Assembly (NCBI GenBank): GCA_028751875.1
Contig: CM054145.1
Coordinates: forward strand, 6,350,911-6,414,910
Length of the DNA: 64,000 bases
Reading direction: 5' to 3'
DNA from: Rapana venosa
Lineage: Eukaryota; Mollusca; Gastropoda; Neogastropoda; Muricidae
The notes under the pieces are model-generated. The model was not told the origin of the DNA and did not search any database. It worked only from the letters and a program-made list of their open reading frames with translations. Made by a program: the position numbers and the translations under genes. Below, in pieces: positions 45,791 to 55,860 of the stretch (position 1 is its first letter; the number at the start of each line of letters is the position of its first letter).

Positions 45791-45982
45791 GCCTCACAAG
45801 TGAACGAGGTAGAGAAGATGAGAGTGTGAAAGAGAAATCGGAATGTGTGGAGAGAATGCGAAAGAGATATGATAGACGGATGGAATATTTTGAAATCTTT
45901 GTAGCATATGTATTATCTCGAGTAAACATTATCCCACTTCGAGACAGTATGAAAGGAGAACTTACAAAGCAAATGGGCTACA

Positions 45983-46020
<38 letters not shown>

Positions 46021-46159
46021 GAGGAGGGGGGTGGATGCAGGATACAAAGCGTGCACTTTTTACTTTAATTCCAATGCTATTTAATGAAATGTAGGGCATT
46101 CGGAAACTGTGTTTGCTGATTTGTGCTATTTTATGTGATGACAATTCCGGTCGGAGTGT

Positions 46160-46200
46160 GTGTGTGTGTGTGTGTGTGTGATGTGTGTGTGTGTGAGGGG
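46160..46200 (+). repeat. (TG)n microsatellite
   Basis: Simple TG array. Confidence 0.97.
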
Positions 46201-46410
46201 GAGTGGGCGCAAAAGTGCTAGTGCTTGTGCACTTGAGCACACACGGATGCCATTGGTGTCCGATTTTAAAAAAATATTTGTAATTAAGGCAACTGCTAGC
46301 CGGAAACTGTGGTGATGATTTATGCTCTTATGTGATAAGTGTTTATTGTTTTAAACTATGATTTTCAAAAACATTAATTTCTCATGACTTTGAAATAATA
46401 AAGTGTGTAT

Positions 46411-46685
46411 ATTATGTGTGCGCGCGCCCGTGCGTGCGTGTGTGACTGTGTATGTGTGTATAAATGTATGTATGTATGTAAGTAAGTGTGTGTGTGTATG
46501 TGCACTCGTGCGTGCGTATGAACATGTATACCTATGCCTACATGTGTGCGCGCATGTGTGTGAGTGTGTGCAGTAGGTGTATACATCCGAGTGTGTGCAC
46601 GCGTGTATGCATGCATCGTATGTGTGTAAGTGTGTGTGTATGTGTGTGTGTGTGTGTGTGTGGTGTACACGCGCGCGCGTGTGTA
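46411..46685 (+). repeat. (TG)n/(CG)n/(TATG)n microsatellite
   Basis: Interrupted TG-rich sequence with CGCGCG patches. Frames on both strands are artefacts. Confidence 0.95.
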
Positions 46686-46971
46686 TAGTGATAGAACGTT
46701 TCCGTGAGGAAAACCACCAGAAGCGCATTTCACGACGAAAGAGCAGACTGAAAAAATCCAGACCCGTCCCCCGAAAAGATGATGATCCACAGCCAGGGAC
46801 TGAAATCAAGGGACCCAAGGCCCACTGTCACGGAAATGGGTTTGGACAGTGTGAAAGCTGGGGAAAATCAATACACAAAAGGCGGACAACGAAGTCTGCT
46901 CTTAACCAGTACCCACCTACCGCCATGACAAATGAGGAAAATGACAAAACGATTCCTTCTCGTCGGTAGGT
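46686..46971 (+). other. Unrepetitive open frame, possible exon
   Basis: From the end of the TG array one frame stays open for about 93 codons of balanced composition: KDDDPQPGTEIKGPKAHCHG, GFGQCESWGKS and ENDKTIPSRR, then a stop at 46966-46968. TCGGTAGGT at the end resembles a splice donor, and TATAG just after the microsatellite could serve as an acceptor. No family recognised. It could equally be chance or an old transposon relic. Confidence 0.2.
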
Positions 46972-47489
46972 CTGCTTTATGTACGCTTAAAGTCGGTCTC
47001 CGAAGGGAATTTTCGAATGTAATTTTTAAACATGATATCGATACACTTCCGATTTGAGTATGTGGGCGATAGACAAACCTGTTCTTATCAGACTCGTGAT
47101 AGATTATATGCCCCCTCCCCTCCAAACACACAGAGCAACCCCTCTCCCCCACACCACACACTGAACGAACGAATGAAGCGGATGGAATTCTCGTATATAA
47201 AACAATCAGTAAAACCCTATTGCAGTGTTTCTTACAACAAAATCAAAAGGGCATAATCACAGTAAGAATGTTTTAATAGAAGCAAGGGCGAAATGATTGG
47301 AAAATCTTCAGTAAACCACCCCGGGGCAAGGAAATACTTACATTCTTACATCTTTCAACATCTCCAACACGTTCTAAGTAAACATTTGCCCAAGAAGTAT
47401 ATCATGTATTTTCAACGCTCCAAAATATTTTGTGGAGAAAAATCTCTAAAGCATAAACTGCAGAACATTCTGGAAACACATTTGAAGGG
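46972..47489. other. Unannotated, no gene seen
   Basis: No supported frame. C-rich patch at ~47110-47155. Confidence 0.4.
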
Positions 47490-47580
47490 AGCGTAGGAGC
47501 CAACTGGTTAGAGTATTGTAATCGTAATATGATCATAACTTGAGAGCACGGGTTCCAGTCTCTACCCTGGTGTATATAGC
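47490..47580 (+). mobile_element. tRNA-like SINE head, decayed
   Basis: GGAGCGTAGGAGCCAACTGG, TTAGAGTATTG (A box) and GCACGGGTTCCAGTCTC (B box). Downstream ~380 bases show GAAATGTCCAGACT-type low-level repetition but no known tail. Confidence 0.45.
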
Positions 47581-47965
47581 TTCAAACAGAAAACCGTGAA
47601 ATAGTTTTATACTGGAATGGTTTCGGACTGAAGTTCTCAATACCCGCAATGATCCTATACTAAAACGACTCCAGACTCCATACTAAAAAAATGGTTCCAG
47701 ATTGACATGTTTCTATTTGACTGAAAACGGTTACAGATGGAAATGTCCAGACTAAATAATTTCATCTGATGTCTTCAGATCCCAAGAAAAGATTCCAGAC
47801 AACAATTCCAGCCTCGATGGTTTTGGGAACGAGTCGTAGAAAGTCCCCACAGAAGACAACGCAGACATGAAGCTCGACAATCTGACGAAATGAAAGTTGG
47901 ACTATCTGCAAAGCTGTCAGTTCGCGAATGAACGTGACTTGCTCGCACAGAAGAAATCTATTGGC

Positions 47966-48235
47966 CAGAAATGAAGCTGTGACTTATATCTTGACAGAAA
48001 TGAAGCTGTGACTTATATATTGACAGAAATGAAGCTGTGACTTATATATTGGCAGAAATGAAGCTGTGACTTGTATATTGGCCAGAAATGAAGCTGTGAC
48101 TTATATATTGGCCAGAAATGAAGCTGTGACTTGTATATTGGCCAGAAATGAAGCTGTGACTTATATATTGGCCAGAAATGAAGCTGTGACTTGTATATTG
48201 GCCAGAAATGAAGCTGTGACTTATATCTTGGCCAA
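47966..48235 (+). repeat. 30-bp minisatellite with alternating variants
   Basis: Nine copies of GAAATGAAGCTGTGACTTAT followed by ATATTGGCCA. From the fourth copy on, ACTTGTAT and ACTTATAT alternate strictly, so the current unit of amplification is a 60-bp dimer. Because 30 is a multiple of three, frames stay open on both strands (ILARNEAVTY and LHFWPIYKSQ repeats); there is no sign these are genes. Confidence 0.97.
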
Positions 48236-48325
48236 GGGCGGGATGGCCTATTGGTTAGGGCATTTTTCTCGTGATCTGATGGCTCGGGATCAAGCGCTAT
48301 ATAAATTCCATGTATTATTATAGTA
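48236..48325 (+). mobile_element. SINE-G: tRNA-like head fused to L2-like LINE tail
   Basis: GGGCGGGATGGCCTATTGG, TTAGGGCATTTTTCTCGTG and GGCTCGGGATCAAGC (A and B boxes, the latter decayed) run straight into GCGCTATATAAATTCCATG and TATTATTATAG. The second part equals the last bases of the LINE at 57673-59486. At ~90 bp it is very short. Confidence 0.8.
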
Positions 48326-48337
48326 CATATGCATGTG

Positions 48338-48445
48338 TGTGTTGGCAGTAGTGGGTGTGTGGTGGTGGTGGTGGTGCGTGTGTGCACGCGCGTGTGTGTA
48401 TGTGTGTGTGCGCGCGCGTGAGTGTATGTGTGCGTGCATGCGTGT
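48338..48445 (+). repeat. (GGT)n/(TG)n/(CG)n microsatellite
   Basis: TG-rich compound simple sequence. Confidence 0.93.
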
Positions 48446-48654
48446 GAATAGTCCAGTGCGCAGAAGCTCGGGCGCGTGACGTGGAGCAATCTGAGGTCGC
48501 CGATTTCAGTCTTCGCTGAGTTGTCCACGCCTGGGGATTTTCCTCTGGTGTCGACATCCAAGTGTAGGCCCCCAACAACTGACTGATGATCAGGATGTTG
48601 AAGCCTTTTACTGCCAGAGGTCATAGACCATTCACCAAATATAATCGTAGTACA

Positions 48655-49436
48655 GGCTGACTGGAATGTGAAGATAAGAGCAAAGGCTAACAAGACCTGG
48701 AATGGGATACGTGGCAAATACTGTTACCTGAGACCAATGAAAGAGGCTTGAGGCTCCTAGAATTTGCCAGTTACAACAACCTGAAGGTAGTGAACACATC
48801 TGGTCTGGACACACAGACCATCTAGACGCTGAACATGGCACAGCCCAGGAGGAGATCGCCACAATCAAATTGACTGCATCATGGTCACACGTCGCTTTCA
48901 AACTAGTGTCAATATTACAAAGACCAGGAGCTTTCCAGGAAGAAGTTGAAAGTGCAGTAAACTCACCGGAGAAAGGAAAGTCGGTAGGAGTTGACAGAAT
49001 TCCATCAGAACTGGTCCCGGCAGGAGGATAGGCCATGATAGATATGTTACTCATCATCTGCAATAAGATCTGGCGGACAGGCAAGTGGCAAACACCTTGG
49101 ACACAGTCCCTGATTATCACTCTCTTAAATAAAGGCAGCTTACAACTATGCCCAAACTACCGTACCATCAGCATGACCAGCCATCCAAGTAAAGCCATGC
49201 TAACAATCCTCCTGAATAGACTGAAGCCACAAGCTGAGGTGATCATCAAAGAAGAACTCGGCAGGTTTCATAGCAGGACGCCAAAGATGTCTGCTCTCTC
49301 CCACCCTCTTCAACATCTTCTTAGAATAATGGCTGACGCTCTTGAAAATCAGGAGGGACCAGTCAGCATTGGAGGCGGAACAACGAACTTGCGTTTTGTA
49401 GATGACATCGACGGACTAGCTGGAAAAGAGTAAGAG
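48655..49436 (+). pseudogene. RTE-like LINE, EN end to RT with two internal deletions
   Basis: Frames read RLLEFASYNNLKVVNTSG (end of the endonuclease domain, ~48750-48805), then GKSVGVDRIPSELVPAGG (~48978), MIDMLLIICNKIWRTGKW, TPWTQSLIITLL, CPNYRTISMTSHPSKAML and ILLNRLKPQAEVIIKEELG, then a join at ~49275 directly to LSHPLQHLLRIMADALE and TNLRFVDDIDGLAGKE. The catalytic block around motif A is deleted at the join, and part of the EN-RT linker is missing near 48925. Motif C reads FVDD rather than F/YADD. Dead copy; the C-terminal region is absent. Confidence 0.88.
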
Positions 49437-49454
49437 CTGGTCAACAGAAGCGCT

Positions 49455-49700
49455 CACGCACGCGCGCGCGCACACACACACACATGCTTGCACACATGTT
49501 CACACACACACGTGCACATACAAATAATACGCACACACGTACACACACACACTCGTACACACACACATACACTTATAACCACGCACACACATACATACAC
49601 GTGCACACACATATACACGCGCAAACACACACACGCGCATGGATGCACGCATGCACGCACACACATTTCACACACCCACACGAACACACACATACCCCAC
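49455..49700 (+). repeat. (CA)n/(CGCA)n microsatellite
   Basis: Interrupted CA-rich sequence. Confidence 0.95.
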
Positions 49701-49702
49701 CC

Positions 49703-49925
49703 TCCCTTTCGGTTGAGACTATAAACTGAGGTCCTGTGTGTGAAAGCAAGCAGAACACATTGCACACACGTTAAAACCTGTTCCACTTGTCGGAAGAGGA
49801 GGTCCTTGTGGGAACACATGATAGATTTTTCAAAACCATATACACACGGGGGCTGGATGTAAAAAAAAGCACATGGGTGCTTATTCCGTTATCATCAAAA
49901 TAAAGGAATAAACAAAATAAAATAA
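49703..49925 (+). mobile_element. SINE-A, 5'-truncated
   Basis: GGTTGAGACTATAAACTGAG, CATTGCACACACGTTAAAAC, GGGGGCTGGATGTAAAAAA, GTGCTTATTCCGTTATCATC and AATAAACAAAATAAAATAA. Confidence 0.87.
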
Positions 49926-49929
49926 TACA

Positions 49930-50005
49930 CACGCACACACTACACACACACACACCCACACACACACACACACACAACACACACACACACACACACACAC
50001 ACAAC
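49930..50005 (+). repeat. (CA)n microsatellite
   Basis: CA array directly following a SINE-A tail. Confidence 0.97.
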
Positions 50006-50257
50006 ACACACTTCATCCTCAGGAAACAAACAAACAAAAGAACAAATTCAATTCGACATTATGCTAAAAAAGAAAATCATCAGCCTCTTTCATCACTTCT
50101 GATGAAATAAGAATTGTCACAACTTTTATTGGTCTTCATCAATGCAGACGACACAAATCTTTTGGGGCGTGTGCGCTTGTTCATTCATTCATTCAATGAA
50201 GATGTGTCGGGATAAATCAATGTCGTTTCCTTTCCCGTAACCCGCGTACCTCCGATA

Positions 50258-50700
50258 GATGTGAATCGGTGGTCTGGTGGTAACGCATGTATCTAGAAAG
50301 CAAGAAGTGGTCTGGGTGCTAGACTTTCGGATGAAGCGATAAAACCAAGGTCCGGTGTGCAAAACGTATTAAGTGCACGTATAAGAACCCGCGGCAAGAG
50401 AGTTGTCCTTGACTAAAAAAAGTATGTAGTGAAAGCTACTCTCATAGGGAAAGGAATACACATGCAGGCAGAAACACTGAGGAACAAAAAAGAACAATTG
50501 GTGGCACTGATCTTGTGGCGACACTCGGAGACTAGATGTAAAGAAGCACATAAGTGCTTATTCCATTATCCTCGATATAAAAGAATAAAACAAAATAAAA
50601 ATAAAAACGCTCTTCCCAGTTGAGAGTAGCCCGAATTTCACAGAGAGAAATTTCTCTTGGCCCGAAGTGGTATACTATACGATACAATACAATAAGCTTT
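50258..50700 (+). mobile_element. SINE-E interrupted by a SINE-A fragment
   Basis: GGTGGTCTGGTGGTAACGC (tRNA A box), ACTTTCGGATGAAGCGATAA (central block), GTATAAGAACCCGCGGC, AAGAGAGTTGTCCTTGAC and GGTGGCACTGATCTTGTGGC, then the SINE-A piece 50522-50612, then CGCTCTTCCCAGTTGAGAG, CCGAATTTCACAGAGAGAAA and a GATACAATACAATA tail. Confidence 0.85.
50522..50612 (+). mobile_element. SINE-A 3' fragment nested in SINE-E
   Basis: GACTAGATGTAAAGAAGCAC, GTGCTTATTCCATTATCCTC and AAAACAAAATAAAAATAAA, placed between two parts of SINE-E that are adjacent in the copy at 56765-57168. Confidence 0.85.
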
Positions 50701-50729
50701 TAGCGCCTGGGCTTTATCACAGTTCTTGA

Positions 50730-51120
50730 TTAAACCATTGACGCTTGGGGAGGGCAACAGCAAAAAGAGAAGCTGTATGACCAGTGGCTTTCCCACTCAT
50801 GGAATTCCACTTTACAGCTTAGTCTTTAGTGATCGACCATGACTCTCTGACTGGGAGGCTTTACTTGTACAGTACTTTGGTGCTGCAGCCCTGGGGGCTA
50901 GTTGGCCTTTGGAACACATCTCCAACGCTGACTGTCCGTATGCCCTCTTGGTTGAGAGAGTGGGGGTGTGCTGTGGGCAAGGCATCTTTCGCTATAATCA
51001 AATTTCTGCCCATTTCCAAAATAGCAGCTGCCTCCTCTGCCGTTTTGGAGGTTATCGTCGAACACGACGGACAAACATGTACATATACGAGATACAATAT
51101 GACAATAAAGATGCTATATG
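50730..51120. other. Possible further interspersed repeat, single copy here
   Basis: Includes CCATGACTCTCTGACTGGG, TGGTTGAGAGAGTGGGGG and ATAGCAGCTGCCTCCTCTGC. The texture is of a dispersed repeat and I believe similar sequence is common in molluscs, but there is no second copy in the window to prove it. Frames on both strands lack known domains. Confidence 0.3.
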
Positions 51121-51427
51121 AAATATATGTTTCACAGCACACACCAAGTGATGCAAGTCTTAAAAATTTCCCCAACGTGCACAAATAGTTTTATAAGATG
51201 AAATAGATATCTACTCTCATAAATGTTACACATGTATATACTCCCAAGTTTTGTTGTTGCTCTGAGAAAGTACCCCCCAACCAAATCACTAATGATAGTG
51301 TGTACTATTTTTTTCTTCGAGAGTGCAACAAGATTTTAAAAAGAAAGAAAGAAAAAAAACCGCACAATAACGCTACTTTGAAATGAGTAAAATCCCATTT
51401 TCATCTCCTCCTTTCAACGTTGATAAC

Positions 51428-51725
51428 AGGGACGGGACAGCCTGGTGGTTAGAGCGTTGTGATCGTGATCTGACTGCTCGGGTTTAACCCACCACTGATC
51501 CACTTGCTCAAGGGGATTCCTTCCCCCCATCCCCCCCTCCTCGGTCACCCTGGAGTTCACATCAGTGCCCACTCGACTCTACTCCCCCAAAGTCCCTCGG
51601 ATGAGACTATAAACTGAGGTCCCGTGCGCAGAACATCGTGCACACACGCACGGCCTTTTAGAAGAGTAGGCCAACAGCGTGCCGGTAAGAACGGATGACA
51701 AATCTGAATAATAATAATAACAGCA
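51428..51725 (+). mobile_element. SINE-A, nearly complete
   Basis: GGGACGGGACAGCCTGGTGG, TTAGAGCGTTGTGATCG, ACTGCTCGGGTTTAACCC (decayed B box), CCTCGGATGAGACTATAAAC and GAGGTCCCGTGCGC, ending at an (ATA)n in place of the usual tail. Confidence 0.85.
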
Positions 51726-51739
51726 TGTACACTGGGGTG

Positions 51740-51872
51740 GTGTTGAGAAATCATCCCCAAAGTCGGAATGCGGCTACCTTGATGGCGGGCTCCTCAAAAA
51801 GAAAAAAAAGGTAGCACACCCAAATCTGACCATTGGTGAAACTCGAGCTCGAAGTTGAGGAACGAAAAACAA
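51740..51872 (+). mobile_element. SINE-D 3' fragment
   Basis: ATCATCCCCAAAGTCGGAAT, GCGGCTACCTTGATGGCGGG, CTGACCATTGGTGAAACTCG and GTTGAGGAACGAAAAAC with a CAACAATAAC tail. Confidence 0.8.
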
Positions 51873-52289
51873 CAATAACAACAACAAACAACCCGTGCAA
51901 GCTATCTCAAAATGAGGGAGACTTAAAGCATCTATTTTGTTTCTACTAAATGAAGGGATGAAGTAGGGGGAAATGTGATGGAACCAGACACGGACAACTC
52001 AAGAAATAAGCTGATGGTCTTCGTCCACTGCTGAAGCAGCGTGAAGGTTCAGTCGAGGAACGGACACAAACTGTGGACAAAGCCCTTGTGATAATAAATT
52101 CACACATTATATAATCATAAGTAACGTGTGACGAAAGCCAGTGAATAATAAAAAAAAAGGAGGCAATACTATCATGCTACATTGCATTGTGTTGTATTGC
52201 GCTGCAATGCGTTACATTTGGATACAACTTACGGTATTATACTGCATACCACACCACTGTATTTCTCGGGGGCATATCTATTCGCAACC
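51873..52289. other. Unannotated, no gene seen
   Basis: No domain or repeat recognised. It leads into the RTE-like fragment. Confidence 0.4.
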
Positions 52290-53145
52290 TACGGTTTGCT
52301 GATTGATACTGATCTCCTAGAAAGCAGCAACAACAAACTCCAAGCAAGCTAGAACAACAGCTAGCGCGTATGATACGGAGACCAGTGCAGAGAGGAGCAA
52401 GGTCATGGTAAACAGCACCGGTGACGTTACAGTTAGCACCGTCACGAAAGGTCAGCAGCTTGATAAAGTAGACTGCAGACGGCTTCGAATATCCTGGCTC
52501 CACACTGACTAAAGACAGTCACTCTGAAGCCAAGACCGGACTGGCCCTTGCAACCTTAGTCATAGCAACTTTGAACAGGATTTAGAAAATCAAAGAGATC
52601 AGCCTCCTCACAAAATTGAAGCGGTTTATAACACTCGTCAATTCCATACTACTAAATGAGTATAAAAGCCGGATCTTGACTGCAGAAGTGGAAAATATCC
52701 AAGCCTTCGAAATGAAAGCATCCAGAAGGCTTCTTCACACATTTCCTGGCAGGACCACAGAACCAAGGAGTCAGTGTGGCAAGAGGTGATACATCATGAA
52801 AGCTGGGCCACAGGAACAAACCCCTTCTGGCTGTTGTTGAAAAGAGGAGGAGGAAACTGGTATGGTTTGGTCACGTCACGAGTCGCAGCTCTTTTGCCAA
52901 GATGACTATCCTGCAGGGGACACTTGAGGGAGGAAGACACAGGGGCAGACAGATGAAAAACTGGATGATGCAGAACGTCATCAAAGACTGGACCACCGAC
53001 CTTGACATGGCTGTGCTGTTGCGACGAAAGGCTGAAGACGGACAGACCAGCCTGGAGTAAAATGTCGACCAGGTTCCACGTGTCCCACTGACGACCATCT
53101 TGATCAAGGGACTGCTGCTGATGATGGTGCTGATGACTTCGGTGA
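52290..53145 (+). pseudogene. RTE-like LINE, C-terminal region (second subfamily)
   Basis: Frames read YPGSTLTKD (~52490, shifted), ITLVNSILLNEYKSRILTAE (~52625-52690), ENIQAFEMKASRRLLH and LVWFGHVTSRSSFAKMTILQ (~52855-52915), then GTLEGGRHRGRQMKNWMMQN and VIKDWTTDLDMAVLLRRKAE, ending TSLE and a stop near 53057. A (GATGAT)-like tail lies at ~53110-53140. It differs from 35690-36100 at many positions, so it is a separate subfamily. Stops and frameshifts throughout the first half. The left boundary is approximate. Confidence 0.85.
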
Positions 53146-53298
53146 AAATGGATCAAAGCTATCGCTTAAACTGCGTGACAAATGCGGAACGTAAGAACGT
53201 TTTATGAATGATTAAATATGAAAATAATCAGATATATGTTAACATAGTTCTGATTCTGAAAACTATACTGGAATAAGTACTGGGGTTTTGGCTGGGTA

Positions 53299-53303
<5 letters not shown>

Positions 53304-53356
<53 letters not shown>

Positions 53357-53357
53357 C
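53304..53357 (+). repeat. (TG)n microsatellite
   Basis: About 26 pure TG units. Confidence 0.98.
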
Positions 53358-53379
53358 ATATTAGAATGACTAATTTCTG

Positions 53380-53706
53380 CCCCGTGGGGATGCCGAGGTA
53401 TGTCAATATAAATACCATCCCCACCTTCTGGAAATTCTTTGCTAGAAAATCCCTCTTTTCTCTCCATCTTTTTGTTTTTTGCCCAGGTCCTTTTCCTGTC
53501 ACCTTGTCTATATTCTGCCTTGTTGGTCCATTCTCCTGCCTTTTTCTCCCAGAAAGACTTCAAACATAACAAATTCTCTCCCACGCCGGTCAGATGCGCT
53601 GGGCCTGACTTGTCAGTTGCTTAACGGCAGCACAACGCATTTTTGCTCCAACGACAGGCAAGAATACTTGCCATCTGAGCGTTCGACGACGACGACGAAG
53701 AAGAAT
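53380..53706 (+). mobile_element. SINE-C, full length
   Basis: CCCCGTGGGGATGCCGAGG, ATACCATCCCCACCTTCTGG, the pyrimidine-rich middle, AGATGCGCTGGGCCTGACTT, TTAACGGCAGCACAACGCAT and CATCTGAGCGTTCGACGACG, then an ACGACGAAGAAGAA tail. The second half of the central stem is damaged here (TCAGTTGC). Confidence 0.88.
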
Positions 53707-54074
53707 TAATAATTTTCTAGGAACTAAGTGTGCAATGCATACCCCCAAAAAGGTGTGCAAACAGTAGAATTCATGTTTTGACATATCTTCAACTCCATTG
53801 GGTTTTCTTCAAGTAACGCATTCTTTGTATATTTAGTGCTCTTGTGGAACATAAACAGGCAGTGATCTATACGTTACTTGAAAATCTAAAATGTTTCTTC
53901 CGATACAAAAAATACTAATAATGAAATACATACGTGAGTTAAAAAAGAAGCAATTAACTAGATAGATGAATAACGATATATAAATTCACAAAAAATCCAA
54001 GCAACAAAATAGATGAGGAATAAGAAACAGATTTATAAGCAGTAAATATCTTTCAAGCTCTAGCGTGGAAACAG
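53707..54074. other. Unannotated, no gene seen
   Basis: AT-rich, no supported frame or repeat. Confidence 0.4.
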
Positions 54075-54190
54075 ATAACAACATTCACAAAACCGCATAC
54101 ACGCGGGGATTGGATGTAAAAATACAGCACATGAGTGCTTATTCATTTATCCTCGATTTTAAAGAATAAAATAGATAAACTGAAATAAAT
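54075..54190 (+). mobile_element. SINE-A 3' fragment
   Basis: CACAAAACCGCATACACGCG, GGGATTGGATGTAAAAATAC, GTGCTTATTCATTTATCCTC and AAAGAATAAAATAG. Confidence 0.85.
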
Positions 54191-54328
54191 ACACAGATTT
54201 GCAGATATATTTAAATCAAAACGAGCACATTTCAAACTCCCGACAGCTCCATCCGTAAAACCTCTCAATTTTAAAGATGCTGAAAGTGGAATCAAGAGCA
54301 AGGAGATGCTTTGCAGTTAACAGGACCG

Positions 54329-54329
<1 letters not shown>

Positions 54330-54403
<74 letters not shown>
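54330..54403 (+). repeat. (CA)n microsatellite
   Basis: About 37 uninterrupted CA units. Confidence 0.98.
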
Positions 54404-54405
<2 letters not shown>

Positions 54406-54782
54406 TCACACAAGAGCTCCATCCAGTGAATGAAACATTACAAGTTGTAAGATGACAGATAAGTTGAGCTCTCACACAGAAAACACCGGTGATAAAGAAG
54501 AAGAACACCCCCCCCCCCCTGCAAAAAAAAAAATCACGTTTGCAGTCACCCCCAATTTTTTTTTTTCCGGGGGAAAACCCCCTCCTCAGATACATCCACG
54601 TTCACAAAGGCCAAAGAGAGAGAGAAAAAAGAAAATATTGCCCACTGTATTTTTCGAAAAAAAACCTTCAAAGGGCGAAACCTACCACCAAGAAGAGAGA
54701 GAAAAAAGCACTCCTGAAAAGCAGACACAACCAAGGCAGGCGCTGTATATTATAGTAAACTCCCACCCCACCAACTAACCCC
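54404..54782 (-). other. Presumed 3' untranslated/downstream region of the GPCR
   Basis: A-rich and homopolymer-rich sequence (C-run at 54509, T-run at 54558) directly downstream of the GPCR stop on the minus strand. I see no clear AATAAA signal close to the stop. Confidence 0.35.
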
Positions 54783-55639
54783 TCAAACATCCGACTGCAG
54801 GAGATAGGCGTTAGCCGCCGCCGCTACAGGGTATTGACCTTGACCCCCGCACCCCCTGAGGATGATGCGTTGCGGGTCGGCCTCAATGGCGGTGTCGCAG
54901 TCACACAGGCCCAGCAAGCGATCCTTCCCGCCGCACACCAGCCTCTGCGCGTGCTCCCGGAACGCTCGCGACACCAGCCAGTACAGCAGGAACTTGACCG
55001 CGAAGCTGAGGAGGTGGAGGTGGCGCACCACGGACACGCAGCGCATGAAGACCCGCCGCCCGTCCATGTCCATGTGCGCGTTGAAGAAGCCGGCCATGCG
55101 CACGATGGAGTTGGGCACGTGCGTCACCAGCACCAGCCCCACCACCGCGTACACCAGCTCCGTGGCTCTCAGCGGCGTCGACTGCTGGGATCCCCCCCCG
55201 CCCCCGCTCGGCCGCGGGACGAACTCGCCGGCCGAAGACATGCGGTGGTAGTACTCGCATCCCCGCACCACGATCAGCAAGACCAGCACCACGATCACCA
55301 CCAGAGGAGCGATGAAGACCACGATGCAGTCCAGCACCATGAAGGTCTGGTAGGGGTGTGGAACTCCTGCCAGGGCCCGCACAGGGCGGGCTGGTAGCGG
55401 GGGTTGGGCCCGAAGAAGTAGATGACGTAGGAGTAGCTGACGATGGCCAGCACGGCCAGGCACACCAGCACCACCTTGGCGCGGAAGACGGTGCAGAGCG
55501 AGCCTTTCTTCAGCGGCCAGAAGACGCTGATGAACTTCTCCACCACCAGCCCCACCACGTACCACATGGCCAGGAACAGGCAGACGTAGTTGGTGAACAT
55601 GCCGAACTGGCACACCCCCATCTGGGACATGATGGGCAC
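54783..55639 (-). CDS. Rhodopsin-like (class A) orphan GPCR, 3' coding exon (TM3 to stop)
   Basis: Encodes a plasma-membrane seven-helix receptor, by family expected to couple an extracellular ligand to G proteins. In order: ligand-face cysteine in GVCQFG; TM3 ending VVEKFISVFWPLKK (the E/DRY site reads E-K-F); TM4 (VVLVCLAVLAIVSYSYVIYF); second-loop cysteine in PALCGPW; TM5 with IAPLVV; a Gly/Ser-rich loop (RPSGGGGGSQQ); TM6 with THVPNSIVRMAGF; TM7 ending KFLLYWLVSRAFREH where NPxxY is replaced by K-F-L-L-Y; then helix 8 and a ~50-residue tail ending QSDV. The acceptor AG precedes GTG at 55639, phase 0, matching the upstream exon. A one-base deletion in a C run at 55353-55356 breaks the frame between QEFHT and PYQTFMV; the rest is intact, so assembly error is likelier than a pseudogene. 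It is GC-rich against AT-rich surroundings. The TM6/TM7 style resembles invertebrate neuropeptide (FMRFamide/TRH-like) receptors; ligand unknown. Confidence 0.88.
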
Positions 55640-55734
55640 CTGGACAAAATCCAGATGGTTTGTTTAAAACAACATTTTCATTCGTTCAGAAGCAGCATTC
55701 ATGAAAATGAGTACAAGTAGTCCAATTTTTAGTC

Positions 55735-55860
55735 GTTCAGAACAACCAACAATCCTGTTGTTTATAACCCCGCTGATCACAGAGTCCATATCAGGGAATG
55801 CCACTTCGTAAAATTTAAAATCTCAGATTAAAACTGTGCAGCTATATATAAACGCCGTAG
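55735..55860 (-). repeat. Repeat-H fragment
   Basis: AACAATCCTGTTGTTTATAA, GTCCATATCAGGGAATGCCA and AAACTGTGCAGCTATATATA are the reverse complement of 21940-22035. Confidence 0.7.

Noticed and set aside
48013..48717. 234-codon minus-strand frame with LHFWPIYKSQ repeats
   Set aside because: The repeated part is the 30-bp minisatellite (a multiple of three keeps frames open), and the rest covers SINE-G, a microsatellite and an RTE relic in antisense.
54834..55397. Plus-strand 187-codon His/Asp-rich frame
   Set aside because: Antisense shadow of the GC-rich GPCR exon.
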